A DNA stretch of 64,000 bases from Symsagittifera roscoffensis (taxonomy: Eukaryota > Xenacoelomorpha > Acoela > Convolutidae): the NCBI RefSeq assembly GCF_963678635.1, contig NC_087062.1, positions 32,459,651-32,523,650 of the forward strand, given 5' to 3'. The notes under the pieces are model-generated. The model was not told where the DNA came from, ran no database searches, and worked only from the letters and a program-made list of their open reading frames with translations. Position numbers and translations under genes: made by a program. This document shows, one piece after another, positions 29,246 through 40,773 of this stretch. The first letter of the stretch is position 1. Every line of letters starts with the position of its first letter.

Positions 29246-32200
29246 AATGCATTGAAGACATTGGCGTAAAGACGACAGTCCACTCAAAGAGAGGAGCTAC
29301 TATTTTAGACATTATTAAAGTCGTATCTCAACTGTCTTCCGTCCACGTTAGAAGAATAACCCTTATTACCGGTTTTAAAGACCATAGAACCATAGAAGCC
29401 CGTCTGCCATATTTATTTTCTGCTACAATGCATTGATTGACCTCATCAATTATAAACTCAAGCCCTCAGTTCTAATTGCGATAAAAACAATAAGCATCTC
29501 AATTAATTCTACTATCAACAAGCGAATTTTAAATCATAACATTGCCACATATAACCTTTTCTCAAAAAATTATTCGATAATGATGGTGTTCACTTTTCTT
29601 GTCCTGGCAACATCATCTTCGGACAATACCTTTATAAATTAGTCAAAATTTTTAACCACCGTTAATGCTTTAACATATAAATTGATAACACTAATGCGTT
29701 AATTCTATAGGTAATTTAGTGCATGATCCCAAAACTCAGCTATGAGAAGCAGAACGCAAACTCATTGCTCCATGTGTAAAGGGCACCTAAAGGGTGTCCG
29801 GTTTTGGTACTACTATTGTGGCACCTATATACATGTTCCCTGTAGCGGCCTCGCCCGATCAAGCGATCATTTTGAAGGGTTATCTGCCAATAATGTAGCG
29901 ACGTGCAATTGGCAACACTCGAACCCCACTAATCCAGAATAAAACTCCTCATCCGAATCAACGGTAGTCCCAAACACACCCGAACAGCCCGACCAATTCT
30001 CCCTGACGACCACAATCCCTTAGCTATCTCCACGATCGTTCGTGAATCAATGAGATTCTGGGCAAACTTCACATTTGAAAAAAGTCCACTTCTGAAAAAC
30101 ATCTATCAAAAAACTGTCCACTGGTAAGCCATCTTCTTTGGTTTAAATGAGAACAAGACTGGCTTCCTATTCGCAGATACATTGAAGATAACTCTTAGTC
30201 TTACCACCACTAAGTCAGGCAAGTGTGAATACGGGATGGTTGCAGCGATGGTAATGCCTAATTTTGTGTTAGCCAGATCCAAATTAGAAAAAGATGGCTC
30301 AAACTCCGAAAGCATCCAGAGGCGGCTTGACCAGTGATTAAATTTTGATTGTGAAAACTTTTTCAAAGGAGCCACCTCCCAACAAAAAAGGCTCAAAAAT
30401 TGAAAGCTAAGCAAAAAACCGATAAGTATAAAGAGTTTGATTGCCACATGTCTGCAGGAAAATTATCTATTGCTATTAGATGTGTCAGTGACGAAAGTAA
30501 AGGAGGATTACTGCCCCTCAATGGAAAAACAACAAAGGTTGGAAAGACTAAAAGTGGGATGATGTTTTGCTAAAAAAACATCCTCTGCCTAAAGAAGCAA
30601 AGGCCGAATACATCGTCAAAAATAAGCATCCAAAAACTCTGCCCTATCATCAATCCATTTTCGAAAAGATAAATGGCACAACGATTCGATGATTTGCCAT
30701 GAAAACAAATGTTAGTCAAGGCCCTTCAGAATTAGACGCCTGTGACTGGCGTCGCCTGCTTACTACGTTTGGAAAATCGTCGAGGCTTCCACGCAAAACA
30801 GTAGCGAATCTTGCCATCCGAATAGCGACCTAACTTCTATACTGTCTCTCCCCTATAATGCATGTAGATTGATTGCCTTAGATAAATGCCCCGGGCCCCA
30901 TCGATTGGCATAGGAGAAGTATTGCGTCGCATTATAGACCTCACATTTTCTTCATGCATCATCATGGACCTCCGACTTTTTGGAGGAAGTTTTCAGATGT
31001 AGTTAGGTCAAAAATGAGGAATTGAGCATGATATCCATGCCTTGCGTGAGTCCTATGAATATAGTGGCTACCACACTACTTCATTGATAGACGCTCAAAA
31101 CGCCTTCAATAGCATTCCTCAACGATCTCGCCAATAATAACGTTGAGCCATAGTGCCCAGCTCTTTATATGGCTATCTCGAATTTGTAAAGGGAGCCTAC
31201 CGATTTGTTTATAAATTACAAACTTATCAAATCTCAAGAAGGTACCACCCAAGGCGATCCACTGGCCATTGCTAATTACCCTAATTAATAGAGTACGTAA
31301 AATTTAAATATAACAAAAATGGTAAAACTGCAGGGTCAATTGATAATCTGAAAAAACTGCATGACGAACTTACAATATACGGCCCGGCATTCGGAGACAA
31401 CGTGATCAATTTCCTCTAATCGCAAAATTAGAAGTAGTTAAAAATGCCCGTGAAATTTTTTCTGATTGTGAGATAGATGTTGTTCCTGGTCATCGTTTTC
31501 TAGGATCAGTTTTAGGCTTCCAAACCGAATGTGATAAGACTAATGCGTAAAAAAATATATTGCAAAAACTATCGAAGCATGCCAAAAGCTTACCACAAAA
31601 TATGTATAAGTCAATCACAGCAGGTGTACAGCATAAATTAATCTTCATTTCAGGAACAACTCTTAACACCAATAAACTGCTTGATGAAATAGAAAAGGTA
31701 ATATCTGATCAATTGTTGCCTTCTATAGTCAATCACGCAAAATATGATGACATGTACCGTAAAACTATTTCATTACCACTGACCGAAGGAGGCCTTAACA
31801 TCATTTCACCTGACGATAGGGCTCGAGAATATAACAGTGAAGGGCTCGAGAATATGGCAGATCGAAGGCATTAGCTGCCTTTCTTTACTATGATGATGAG
31901 CTAGATGCAGAAGGTCGTCAGGCAAAACTAATCAATGTGATCAAGGAGAAAGCACTAATTCACAACGATAAAACTGATTTAAAACGCGAATCGTACAATG
32001 AAGCCTTAAGACACAATCTTCCAAAAGAAAAAGGTGCATCATGCTGGTTGAACGCAATGTCTTTAAAAATAAATCATTTTGATCTTACTAAGTCTGAGTT
32101 GAGAGATGGAATTGTTCTGAGATATGGATGGGAACCCACCAAAATGCCTGCGACTTGTGCATGTTGTCAGCCGTACAGTATTTCATGCCCTTCACCGTGC

Positions 32201-32856
32201 AAAAGGGCTGTACGCACCTTAGACACAATGTTATAGGTGACTCCTTTGCAAACATGCTCAATGAAATTTGCAATGATGTCGAAGTTGATCCCCATCTTTA
32301 GCCATTACAAGTGGAAACCTTTGATTGAAAAAGTACGCCAACTAAACAAAATGCCCGACTTGACATTAGAGTAAAGGGATTTTTGGGATCAAGGTACCAT
32401 CGAGCTTTCTGTGACGTGAAAGTTATCAATCCCCATGCAACTTCATGCCACAAATATAGAACAAAGTCTTACAAATATCACAAAATGGCAAGAAACCCAC
32501 TCATGAGCAGCAAAATTTCGATGTCGAAAAAGACACCTTCGTGTCACTGGTCTTCTCATGTTTTGGAGGAGCTGGGCCATCAGCGACAAAGAACATGCAG
32601 CGGATCGCTGGAAAGTTCTGAAATAAAAAAGAAGACTGCTAGTCTGACATCATCACTTACGTTGGCACTAAAATAAGTTTTGAGCTACTTAACAGCCTCA
32701 TTTTATGTATCCGTGGTTCACGATCTATACCTCCTCGAGCAGTTATTGAAGCGCTCATCGGAACTGTTGTTGAGGAGGGGATGCTGCTTAAGTATTTTAC
32801 ACGGTTTACTACATGTGCAAGTTTGCACCTATGTAACACCATACTCGTGTGTATAA
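29246..32856 (+). mobile_element. PHD/RT/nuclease non-LTR-like element, copy 2
   Basis: It is the same as copy 1 at an offset of 6,796, with the PHD finger at 29,742-29,942, RT blocks at about 30,050-31,876, a broken knuckle near 32,150-32,236 and the nuclease segment at about 32,360-32,860. It shares the disabling changes of copy 1, including the TAA near 30,126, the missing YxDD (KYNKNGKTAGS) and the two-base deletion at the knuckle. The lesions therefore predate the duplication. Confidence 0.65.
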
Positions 32857-34015
32857 ACACAAATCTTAATAAAATCTTTCGTTTTATTATCTACAAATAC
32901 TCTATCGTTTGTGCTGTCTTTTTATTTCTCCTCTTCATGTAATTTTTGTGACTAAACCGTTACGCACACTCTATGGGGGAGTGCAGCTTAGAATTCAGGA
33001 CACCCAATCGTGCTGTCTAAATCATACCATTGCGCGTTGTTTCACATTTAACCGGTCTCTTGAGAACGGTCAATTTTATCTTCTTTTTTATAAAAGATTT
33101 TTAAAATTTTTAAAGTTCCAAGTCCTAAGCGAACCAAGGGTTTTGTTCCGATCTATCCAGGAACGAAAACCATTAGCTATAGAAACTATCAGTTCATACC
33201 TGAAGGCTTTGTAGCGGGCGACTATTACATAGTGTTTTTTATCTAAAAATTTTCTGAATTGGAATGAATCAAACGCACACTGAAATGGATCTGAAATAAA
33301 TAAAACAAACACTCAAACACTGTTCAACAAAAATTAATAATTTCTGTAGTTTCACAAACACTTACAAACAGGTTTCAGATAATCTTGACTCCTTCGAAAA
33401 ACATTGAGAATTTTGACAGGGGAATTTGAAACAGGACAACTCAAGAGCTAGAAGGGAGTTCAATGGGGTACATCTCAAAAAGGAGAGCCTTACTGAGAAA
33501 ATAAATTTTACAGAGGAGCAAAAAACAAAAAAAAAAGATTAATAACAGTTCCCACCACAATTTCGACTTCAGCAAAATTTTCCACATGAGCGGAGCTTGG
33601 AACCAAGTCTGTTTAAGGGCTAAGCATCACTTTACCGCTTTGAGGCCATCAGCCAAGGGAAATTTATTCAGCTTCCATTTACATGGGAAAATAATTTTAT
33701 AGCTGAGTATCGGACGCCAAAACAATGTGATTACTACTTTTGTTGACAGTTATATATATCCGATCCAATAGAGGTGGATTGACCCTTTACTCGCCCCTAG
33801 CTTCTCATGCTCTGAAACAATTACAGGAGATCAAGTTAAATTGAATAAGCTCAGGGCATTACAGTAGCTAAAACGTTTTGGTTGCTCAGTAAAATATTCT
33901 CTGGGTGTCGGGCATCAAATTCCAACTTCTCTCAGAAATAACATCATTACTTCTTGATATCAGCCCGGAAGAGTTCGCAGCTGTCGCAAATTTTCCACTG
34001 GAACATCCAAACCAT

Positions 34016-34406
34016 TTCACTAAAAACTGATCTCTTTAACTATTTTCCGCCCTTCGATACTTGGAACGAACTGCCACCCCCTGCAATAAACTATTTTAAC
34101 GATTGAGCATATGCAAATATTGACATCGTAACGAATCTCCCCACTCTTACAAAAATGCGGGGTATTTAAAGAGATTCCAAAAACCATATATTAATCAGGG
34201 GCGGATCCAGGATTTTCTCGAGTGGGGAGAAGGGGTACGAAAAGTTTTTCGAAAGTTTCGTAGATTTTTTGGTCGGCTCAATATGGACAATCTGGACAAG
34301 TCAGCTCAAAGTGGACAAGTCAGAAAGGACAAGTTTATAGTGGACAGTTTCAAAAGGAACAGGCTCAAAAAGGTCAGGTTTAAAAATGGGGGAAAACAAT
34401 TTGTTG
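34016..34406 (+). repeat. S repeat, copy 2
   Basis: This is the tandem-unit counterpart of 27,220-27,610. One difference is TCGTAG for TCGTCG just before the short frame that starts at 34,283. The short frame itself is unchanged. Confidence 0.7.
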
Positions 34407-34988
34407 CCCTAAATTTTAAAATTAAGAAATTCTACTCTTTGGCTGCGAAAAGTATTGAGGTATTCACCCTTTCCAGCGAGCGTACCAAAACCCTACTAGG
34501 TCCTCGCAAAGTGAAAGTTTGTCCTTTCCAGAAAGAAAAACATCCAGTCAGTTTAAATAAGGTAATACACTTGCTTATTCAACCATATAAATAAGTAGTA
34601 ACAACTGAATTTTTCTTTGTATTTCAATAGTTTCAATAACAATTTGTCATCAACATCAACATCTGGTCTAAGAAAACAAAAATTTGAAATTCAAGCTTAG
34701 TTAGTTTGGTTAAATTTTTAACCACAAAGACTGATCATAAATTTTACTCTTCTTCACAGTATCAGTCTTCAAGCCATCTCTTCAACAGCTCTCACTGCTC
34801 CATGGCTTCGTCCTATTACATTTCGTCTCTTCTTTCCATCTCACTGTCTTCGAGTTTTTTCTGCAGCATATCGCCGGATTTGCGAGCCGTGCGCCATCTT
34901 TATTGATCTGACAATCTCTGCGCGCAGGCTTGCAGCATGGTAGGAGATCCACGTTCATCTTCTGCTCCCGGCTTGAAAACTTGTATTA

Positions 34989-36915
34989 TCACAGGCTTAC
35001 GTGTCGCTTCAGGACAGCTCGTAAGATCTTGTTTCTCTCATTCTTTGTCGTATAAGACCTTCCAGCTAGGCGCTTCAGATACGTGGTAAAAGCGTTTCTG
35101 TGAGCCAAGAAATTTTCTTCTAGGTACCTGGTCCAATATCTAGCTGTAAGGAGTAATAGGCTCCTGTTTTTCAGGACATATGACGCTTCGCGCGTTGATA
35201 TCCATGATGTCATCACGGCACGATCCAAAGCATTAACTTCTGCCTTGCCCAGATTCTATCAATCGCCTTTGATGTTTTCAAAAACCTTAGAACAATTCAA
35301 GTTGTTGTTGAACATCATGTTGTTTAGTTGCTTAGCCTTTGGTATCGCCATCTCCTGTTCACTCGTCCCAGCATTGAGACCTAATTGTTTCACCGCGACC
35401 ATAGCACTGACCACCAAACTCGTTACGGGCTGGTCCTGGTCGGTTAATACTGTGGAGTAAACAGTTCTCCTACATGCCACACTAACACTAGGCGTCCCGG
35501 CTTGGGGTACCATAAAGTCTGCGCCGGGCAGTTAGAAGATACTCCTCTTGGGTTAGCAGGAAGCTCCTCCAGGTCCGGTATCCTGAAACCTCTACCAACA
35601 GTTCCACCTCTGTCATTACTTGATCTCGTCTTTTTCATCTATTGTGGGGAAAAATGGTCGCTAATGCTCCAGTTGCATTCTTCTTCTATAACTCACATTA
35701 CCTTCACTAAACTTCATGAACTTCTCACCCACAATGTCTTGGGTTCTCTTACTCAACATCTTTCTGGGATCGCCCGATTGATCATCATTAACGAATAGTA
35801 GGAACTCTCTGACATATTGACCCATTTCCCACACATAGGCACCGAGAAGAGTATTTGCTATTATAGTATGGTGCGGAGCTGGATTCCACTAGATACTTCG
35901 AGCCAGTAGGTCTATGTTATCCTCCACTGTGTTTCAGGTTCACTTCATTCTCGAGATCTTCTCGCCAGCCTCTGGTTTTCTGCTCTGTCTGTAACGCTCC
36001 AGGATACACTTCTGTACTTAATGATGTCAACAGGTCATGTGCACGCTCCAAGCGTTCCATTGAATCAATTGAGATGACCATACTACAAAATCATAAAACA
36101 GCTATCAGATTCTCCTCCATCACTCAATGGTAAGCCGCAACCCTATTTCAATCTCATCAGACATGCGCAATCTTTCGTACAAAAAAGCGCAAGTTGGCAA
36201 TGTTGCCCAATCAGTGATTTCAAGCAAATAGCTGTCCCACATACATGTCCTTCTAGTCCACAACTGGTAGCCAAGCTAGTGCCTCTCTTCATCCAATTCC
36301 CTCTCAAGGCCAACAGATGATGGATCACGGCCAAATCTTTCAAACTCTCAGGATAATCCAGTTCTCACACGAATTCTGCATTTACGCACCATATCAAACT
36401 GCATTTAGATAGAGACACCATGAAAGTTTCATGAATTCGCACATCGTGATTAAACTAGTTTTCAGAGGACTGTCCCATGAACGACATTCAAAACTCACCT
36501 GTTCCTTCAGTTCCAGAATCGAGGGTTCGAGCACTCGTTCCTCCAGGATCACTCCTAGTCGTCGTTGCTCGAATGGCAGCGTTCACAACTTCTTCACTCT
36601 TTCGACCCAGAAATTGGGAACTATTCTTCAATGTCAAATTACGCGTCCCTAGCCTCCTCTTCAACGGATGGGTTGTAAGCTATTCCGGAGTCGCCACCTG
36701 ACACATTTGGAACGACCTGACCTTTGTTTACACAGGGGCACGTACTCCTTCGGATTTCTGGCTTTCTCCAGTTGCTCTTGTCTCACATTAAATTCTTTGT
36801 TGGAGCTCCTTCTCACTTCCTCCAACTTTCGTTAGCTCTCAATGTCATTCAACTCTTTAGCGGGTATCCGAAGCGAAAGTTAGTGATAGAGCTCCAATAA
36901 GGTTCTCAACAAGAC
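34989..36915 (-). pseudogene. SGNH-ORF C-terminal half, copy 2
   Basis: From right to left, decayed counterparts appear of the QVSFEC-WDSPL block (36,430-36,650), the 36,343-36,143 frame (LAVIHHLLALRGNWMKRGTSLATSCGLEG) and the WYPKP/ISAMxAV region (35,638-35,259). Bases 35,793-36,915 match 59,694-60,915. At about 36,950 the match to the right-hand locus ends within CTTACGC and AT-rich DNA follows, so this copy is truncated at its 5' side. Confidence 0.6.
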
Positions 36916-38212
36916 TCGTTTGAGTTCCACTATTTCTTGCCAAATAGCTTACGCATTTTTTGAGTTGTGGTATAGTTGTTGCGTCGGATTCAGAAATTGC
37001 GTTTCGTTTTCTGGAAAAACGTGTTTTCATTATGGGTTATTATACGTTTTTGTTTTGAGGTTTTTGTCTTTTTTTTTTTGCTTTTTTGATCTGATATGTC
37101 CTCGTTTGTGTTCATTTGTGTTATAGCAAAGTCTTACCTAAAATTTTGATCTAGAAAATATTTACGATTGTGGTTTTTTGTTTCATATCTTGACATAAGT
37201 GTTGAAATTATTGATGCAAAATCCAGATGTTAGTTTGTAGATTTTAAAATGTTAGGTCTTACTCCTTTTGTGAGGTTATCTCAATCCTTGGGTCGTTTTG
37301 TCGTGGCAAAATGGGTTGAGGAGAGAGTGTATCAATTCCAAAGAATAATTTATTATTGTTCTCAAACGAATCTGTCGGTCTAATAAAGTTATACTTAATT
37401 AAATGGGTATCGATATGAGATGTTCGGAGAATAGTAAATCAGTCTACAAGGTTCAGGTATAAAAGAACACAAGTAGATCGTTAGACGCTATTTTAGTGCC
37501 TACTAGTTCTAAGATTTGTTCTAGACCTGGGTCATTTTCGAATGATGATCTCGTTTTGAACGATCCCTTTTGATGATTATGTTTTGAAAATAAGTTAGTT
37601 GTTGAAAAATTTAATTGTTTTAGATAAAAGTGAACTAAAGCAGAGATGATTCTTGAGAAGCAAGAATTCATCAATAAAGAAAAAATATAATCATTGAAAT
37701 CTTTTACTGAGTAACTTTATGTAATTTTGAAATTTTTAATGAAATTAGAAAATAAAACTAAATATTTAAAAAAGTTACTGCAGATTTAGAGTTTTGAGGC
37801 AGATGTAGGTTTTGTTTTTCAACAAATTGTTTAGAGATGGTCATTTACGAATAAACGGCTAATTAAATCATTTTTACGGCTCTATTTATGACTGCATATA
37901 TAATATGATGAATAACTTTTGCATAAGCAAATTTAATGGTTTATTTAATCGTCATCGTCAGCTTCTTCTCACTTTGGGATGCAGGTAATTGGTTTTCGTA
38001 ATTTTAAAACTGGTTTAGTCTTTGGTACTGGCTCGGCTTGATTCGATTCATTGAGACGCGGAAATATGCTAAATCTAATTTCGGTTTGTCTTGATTTTGT
38101 TTTTGCATTTTGCTCAACCTATGTTTTTTTTTCTAAACTAATTAAGTAGAGGTCTACTCCAAACTCGTTTGGTTGCACCAAATGAGCTTAGGTCCGGATA
38201 TTTTTGAATAGA
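36916..38212. other. AT-rich stretch without recognised genes
   Basis: No frame resembles a protein and no repeat partner was recognised except at the right end. Poly-T and poly-A tracts are common. Confidence 0.4.
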
Positions 38213-38360
38213 ATACACCCATGTTTGTCACGCTATCTTACTTTCGGCAGGAAAGATTCGTACAATTTCTTAGTGTAGTAACGATCCCACTCTTTTTCTT
38301 GTATTTCCTAGATTAAAAAGTCTAGTATATACTGGTATTCCTGCATACTTAGAGAACAAG
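38213..38360 (+). repeat. Old, diverged copy of an R-internal segment
   Basis: The stretch containing CACGCTATCTTACTTTCGGC and CTAGTATATACTGGT matches 40,035-40,150 and 55,875-55,990 with many substitutions. It shows that the R family was active more than once. Confidence 0.55.
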
Positions 38361-38932
38361 AAGCGCAACTTTTTTCTAATTTAATTTATTTCATCTTTAG
38401 CTGAACTGTAAAAAGTTTCAGCATTTCAATTAATATCAGTTTTAGTAATGAATCATGATAGGTTAGTTTTTAATATTTTAGTGATTGTTATGAAGAAATG
38501 TAGTTGGTTATAAATCTTGTTTCAAACTGATTCCAAAAGGGGTTTTCATAGCTTCTCAAATCATGTATCAACAACTGAAACTAAATAATGCTGGGTATCT
38601 CATGAGTCGGTTTTCAGTCCCTTTTTAATTTTCATTAAAAATATGATCCGTCTAATAAAATCTTAATGCCGATCACTCCAAAATTTTGGGACCAACATTG
38701 AAACTACTACCCATACCCAACGAAGGCTGTTTTTTTCTAGATAGAAATGTTATATAGTTTACCTAGCCAAAATTTTTCCTGCTTTCTGTACAGAATTGAT
38801 CTACTTTTTTCTTAGTTTAGAAAGAAAAAAATTTGTAAAGAAACAACCAGAGATTATTTCACTGCTCACCAGCAACCAGATAAACATGCTTCGAGTATAC
38901 CCACTGACCAGAGCAATACAATGTAAGTTAAT

Positions 38933-38948
38933 ACTTGTTATAACAAGT
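38933..38948. repeat. 16-bp palindrome next to tRNA-like piece
   Basis: ACTTGTTATAACAAGT is a perfect palindrome. Imperfect pairing extends on both sides (AATGTAAGTTAAT with GTTGCTTTGCATT), giving a hairpin with arms of about 21 bases. The core is conserved at 54,772-54,787. Confidence 0.7.
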
Positions 38949-38989
38949 GTTGCTTTGCATTATATTGCTTAAACTATCCTGCAGCATCA

Positions 38990-39032
38990 GGCCGTGTGGC
39001 CTAATGGGCAAATCCGGAGTTCGAGCCCCAGC
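38990..39032 (+). other. Truncated tRNA(Arg)-like sequence in R
   Basis: The left half GGCCGTGTGGCCTAATGG looks like the 5' part of an arginine tRNA including its A box. GGAGTTCGAGCCCC resembles a T arm with B box. The anticodon arm between them is missing, so only 43 bases remain. A second copy lies at 54,827-54,869. It may be a SINE-type promoter relic. Confidence 0.55.
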
Positions 39033-40741
39033 AAAAGGTTTTTTTAAAAGCTAGAAATAGCCTAGACTTAGTCAATTTTTGATCAAAAATAAGATGAAAA
39101 ATAAACAATTTTAAGAAACCCCCTGCTTTATCTAAACGTTTCACAAAAATTTCTGACCAAAAACTTTGAATAAATACTAAGCTTCACGTGACAGGGATGA
39201 AGAACTTTCGGGTAGGGTTTAAAAGACAATTGCATTTTTTTAGAATCTGCGAAATGATACAAGTTCACATCAATCAAAACAAACAGGAATAGCGATCACC
39301 ATTGGCTTGAAAAATTTTCATATATTCACTTTGAATGAAATCTGAATCTATAATAAAAGCACAGTAAGATCTCAAAATTCGGGAGTACCTTAACTCAAAA
39401 TTTTGCCTTCTATAAATACTTTGAAAGAACGCAAAAAAAACGGATCAGCTCATTTTGACTTTCTATTAAACAAGTAACTTTTTTTCTTCTCTGACCACAG
39501 TTAAATTTACAAGCAGTTTTTTTGATCAGTGGGTCTATACAAACTATTTCAAAAATAATATAATATCATCCTGCTAATAACAAAATTAAAAACCAAGGAT
39601 AGCCGGTTACTGTGTAAGAAGCACAAAAATAGGCTATTGTAAGCCTGCTCGCTTTAAAACATGCAACCTATTTTTCTTGATACTGGGACTTTTTTTGGAA
39701 TTTTTAATATCGTTTGAATCCTAGCCCATTCCCATAAGTTTCCGTGGAAAATAAAAATAGAAAAATTTTTAAAAGTTCTAAAAAACTAAAACACTGGAAT
39801 AAAATTTTTCCCCCATTTTTCAAATGGTCGGAACAAAAAGACAAGTTAAAATAAAGCAAATGATAAACCAATCACTCGAAAAAAAATTTTGAAAATTTAG
39901 CACAAAGTAGCAAAAAACTAATCTATGTACAAATACATAAGCCATAATTTTCCAATTCATTTCAACATGATTATTGAGTTATCGCCCATTTGGTTATACT
40001 CAAAAAGTAATTTCAGATAAGGTACACCGTCTGCTCGTCACGCTATCTTATTTTCGGCCGGATAGGTTCGTGCAATTTCTTAGTCTAATACTTATCTTAA
40101 TCTTACTCTTATATCTCCAATCTCAATAGATCTAGTGTATACTGGTTTATGCGAGTTAGTTTCTAGAAGGAGAACAACTGTAAATGAACCTAAACAAGTT
40201 TTGGACAGTTTAGTGCAGAAATTGAGGGACAAATTGATTGTGACAACTTAAGTAAACTCTTTTGGGAAAAACACACTCAAAAATTTAAAAGTAAAAAATA
40301 AAAGACAAATAAGTTGTTAACAATAAGCAAACTATAATTCAGAAAATTGCCTCAAAACAAAAAAAAAATCCAAACTTATACTTTTCGAAGTATATAAGGT
40401 AACCTTTTAGTTATATATAAAATCAATTATTTACAAGGTACCATCGGGAGGGGCGATAGTAAACAAGATCCTGAAAACTTTAGAACCTTTGGTGAATAAG
40501 ATACGGCACTTTGTTTGGTAGACCATTCAAAATGACCCGGTTAAACTAAACCAGTTTTCTTTAAGACCGGAGAAAAGACACGCGACGTTTGTCAATTTCA
40601 GTACACGTTTCATATTACTGATAATGAGTTCTAGATGCTGGCAAATTTATAGTTCAACTCAAGCCCTGACCTAATGTCCATTTGACTGTGTGTCGACTAG
40701 CATAAGGCTCGACTAGCTTGAAATATTTTAAAATGAAAATC

Positions 40742-40742
<1 letters not shown>

Positions 40743-40770
<28 letters not shown>
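40743..40770. repeat. (TA)14 microsatellite
   Basis: Uninterrupted TA dinucleotides occupy the place where the other R copies read GTATGTATATCGACTAG or similar, so the expansion is private to this copy. Confidence 0.9.

Positions 40771-40773
<3 letters not shown>

Larger units (their letters stand above)
28997..35792. repeat. Tandem duplication, unit 2 (6,796 bp)
   Basis: This is the second copy of 22,201-28,996. Example differences include a T to C at 29,488, G to C at 31,347, A to T at 32,114 and C to A at 33,302. Unlike unit 1 it continues at its right end into the rest of the SGNH-ORF without a break, so unit 2 retains the original right flank and unit 1 the original left flank. Confidence 0.9.

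Noticed and set aside
36431-36701. Plus-strand frames over the SGNH-ORF copy at 36.4-36.7 kb
   Set aside because: The minus-strand frame carries the conserved QVSFEC-WDSPL block seen in two other loci, so the plus-strand frames are shadows.
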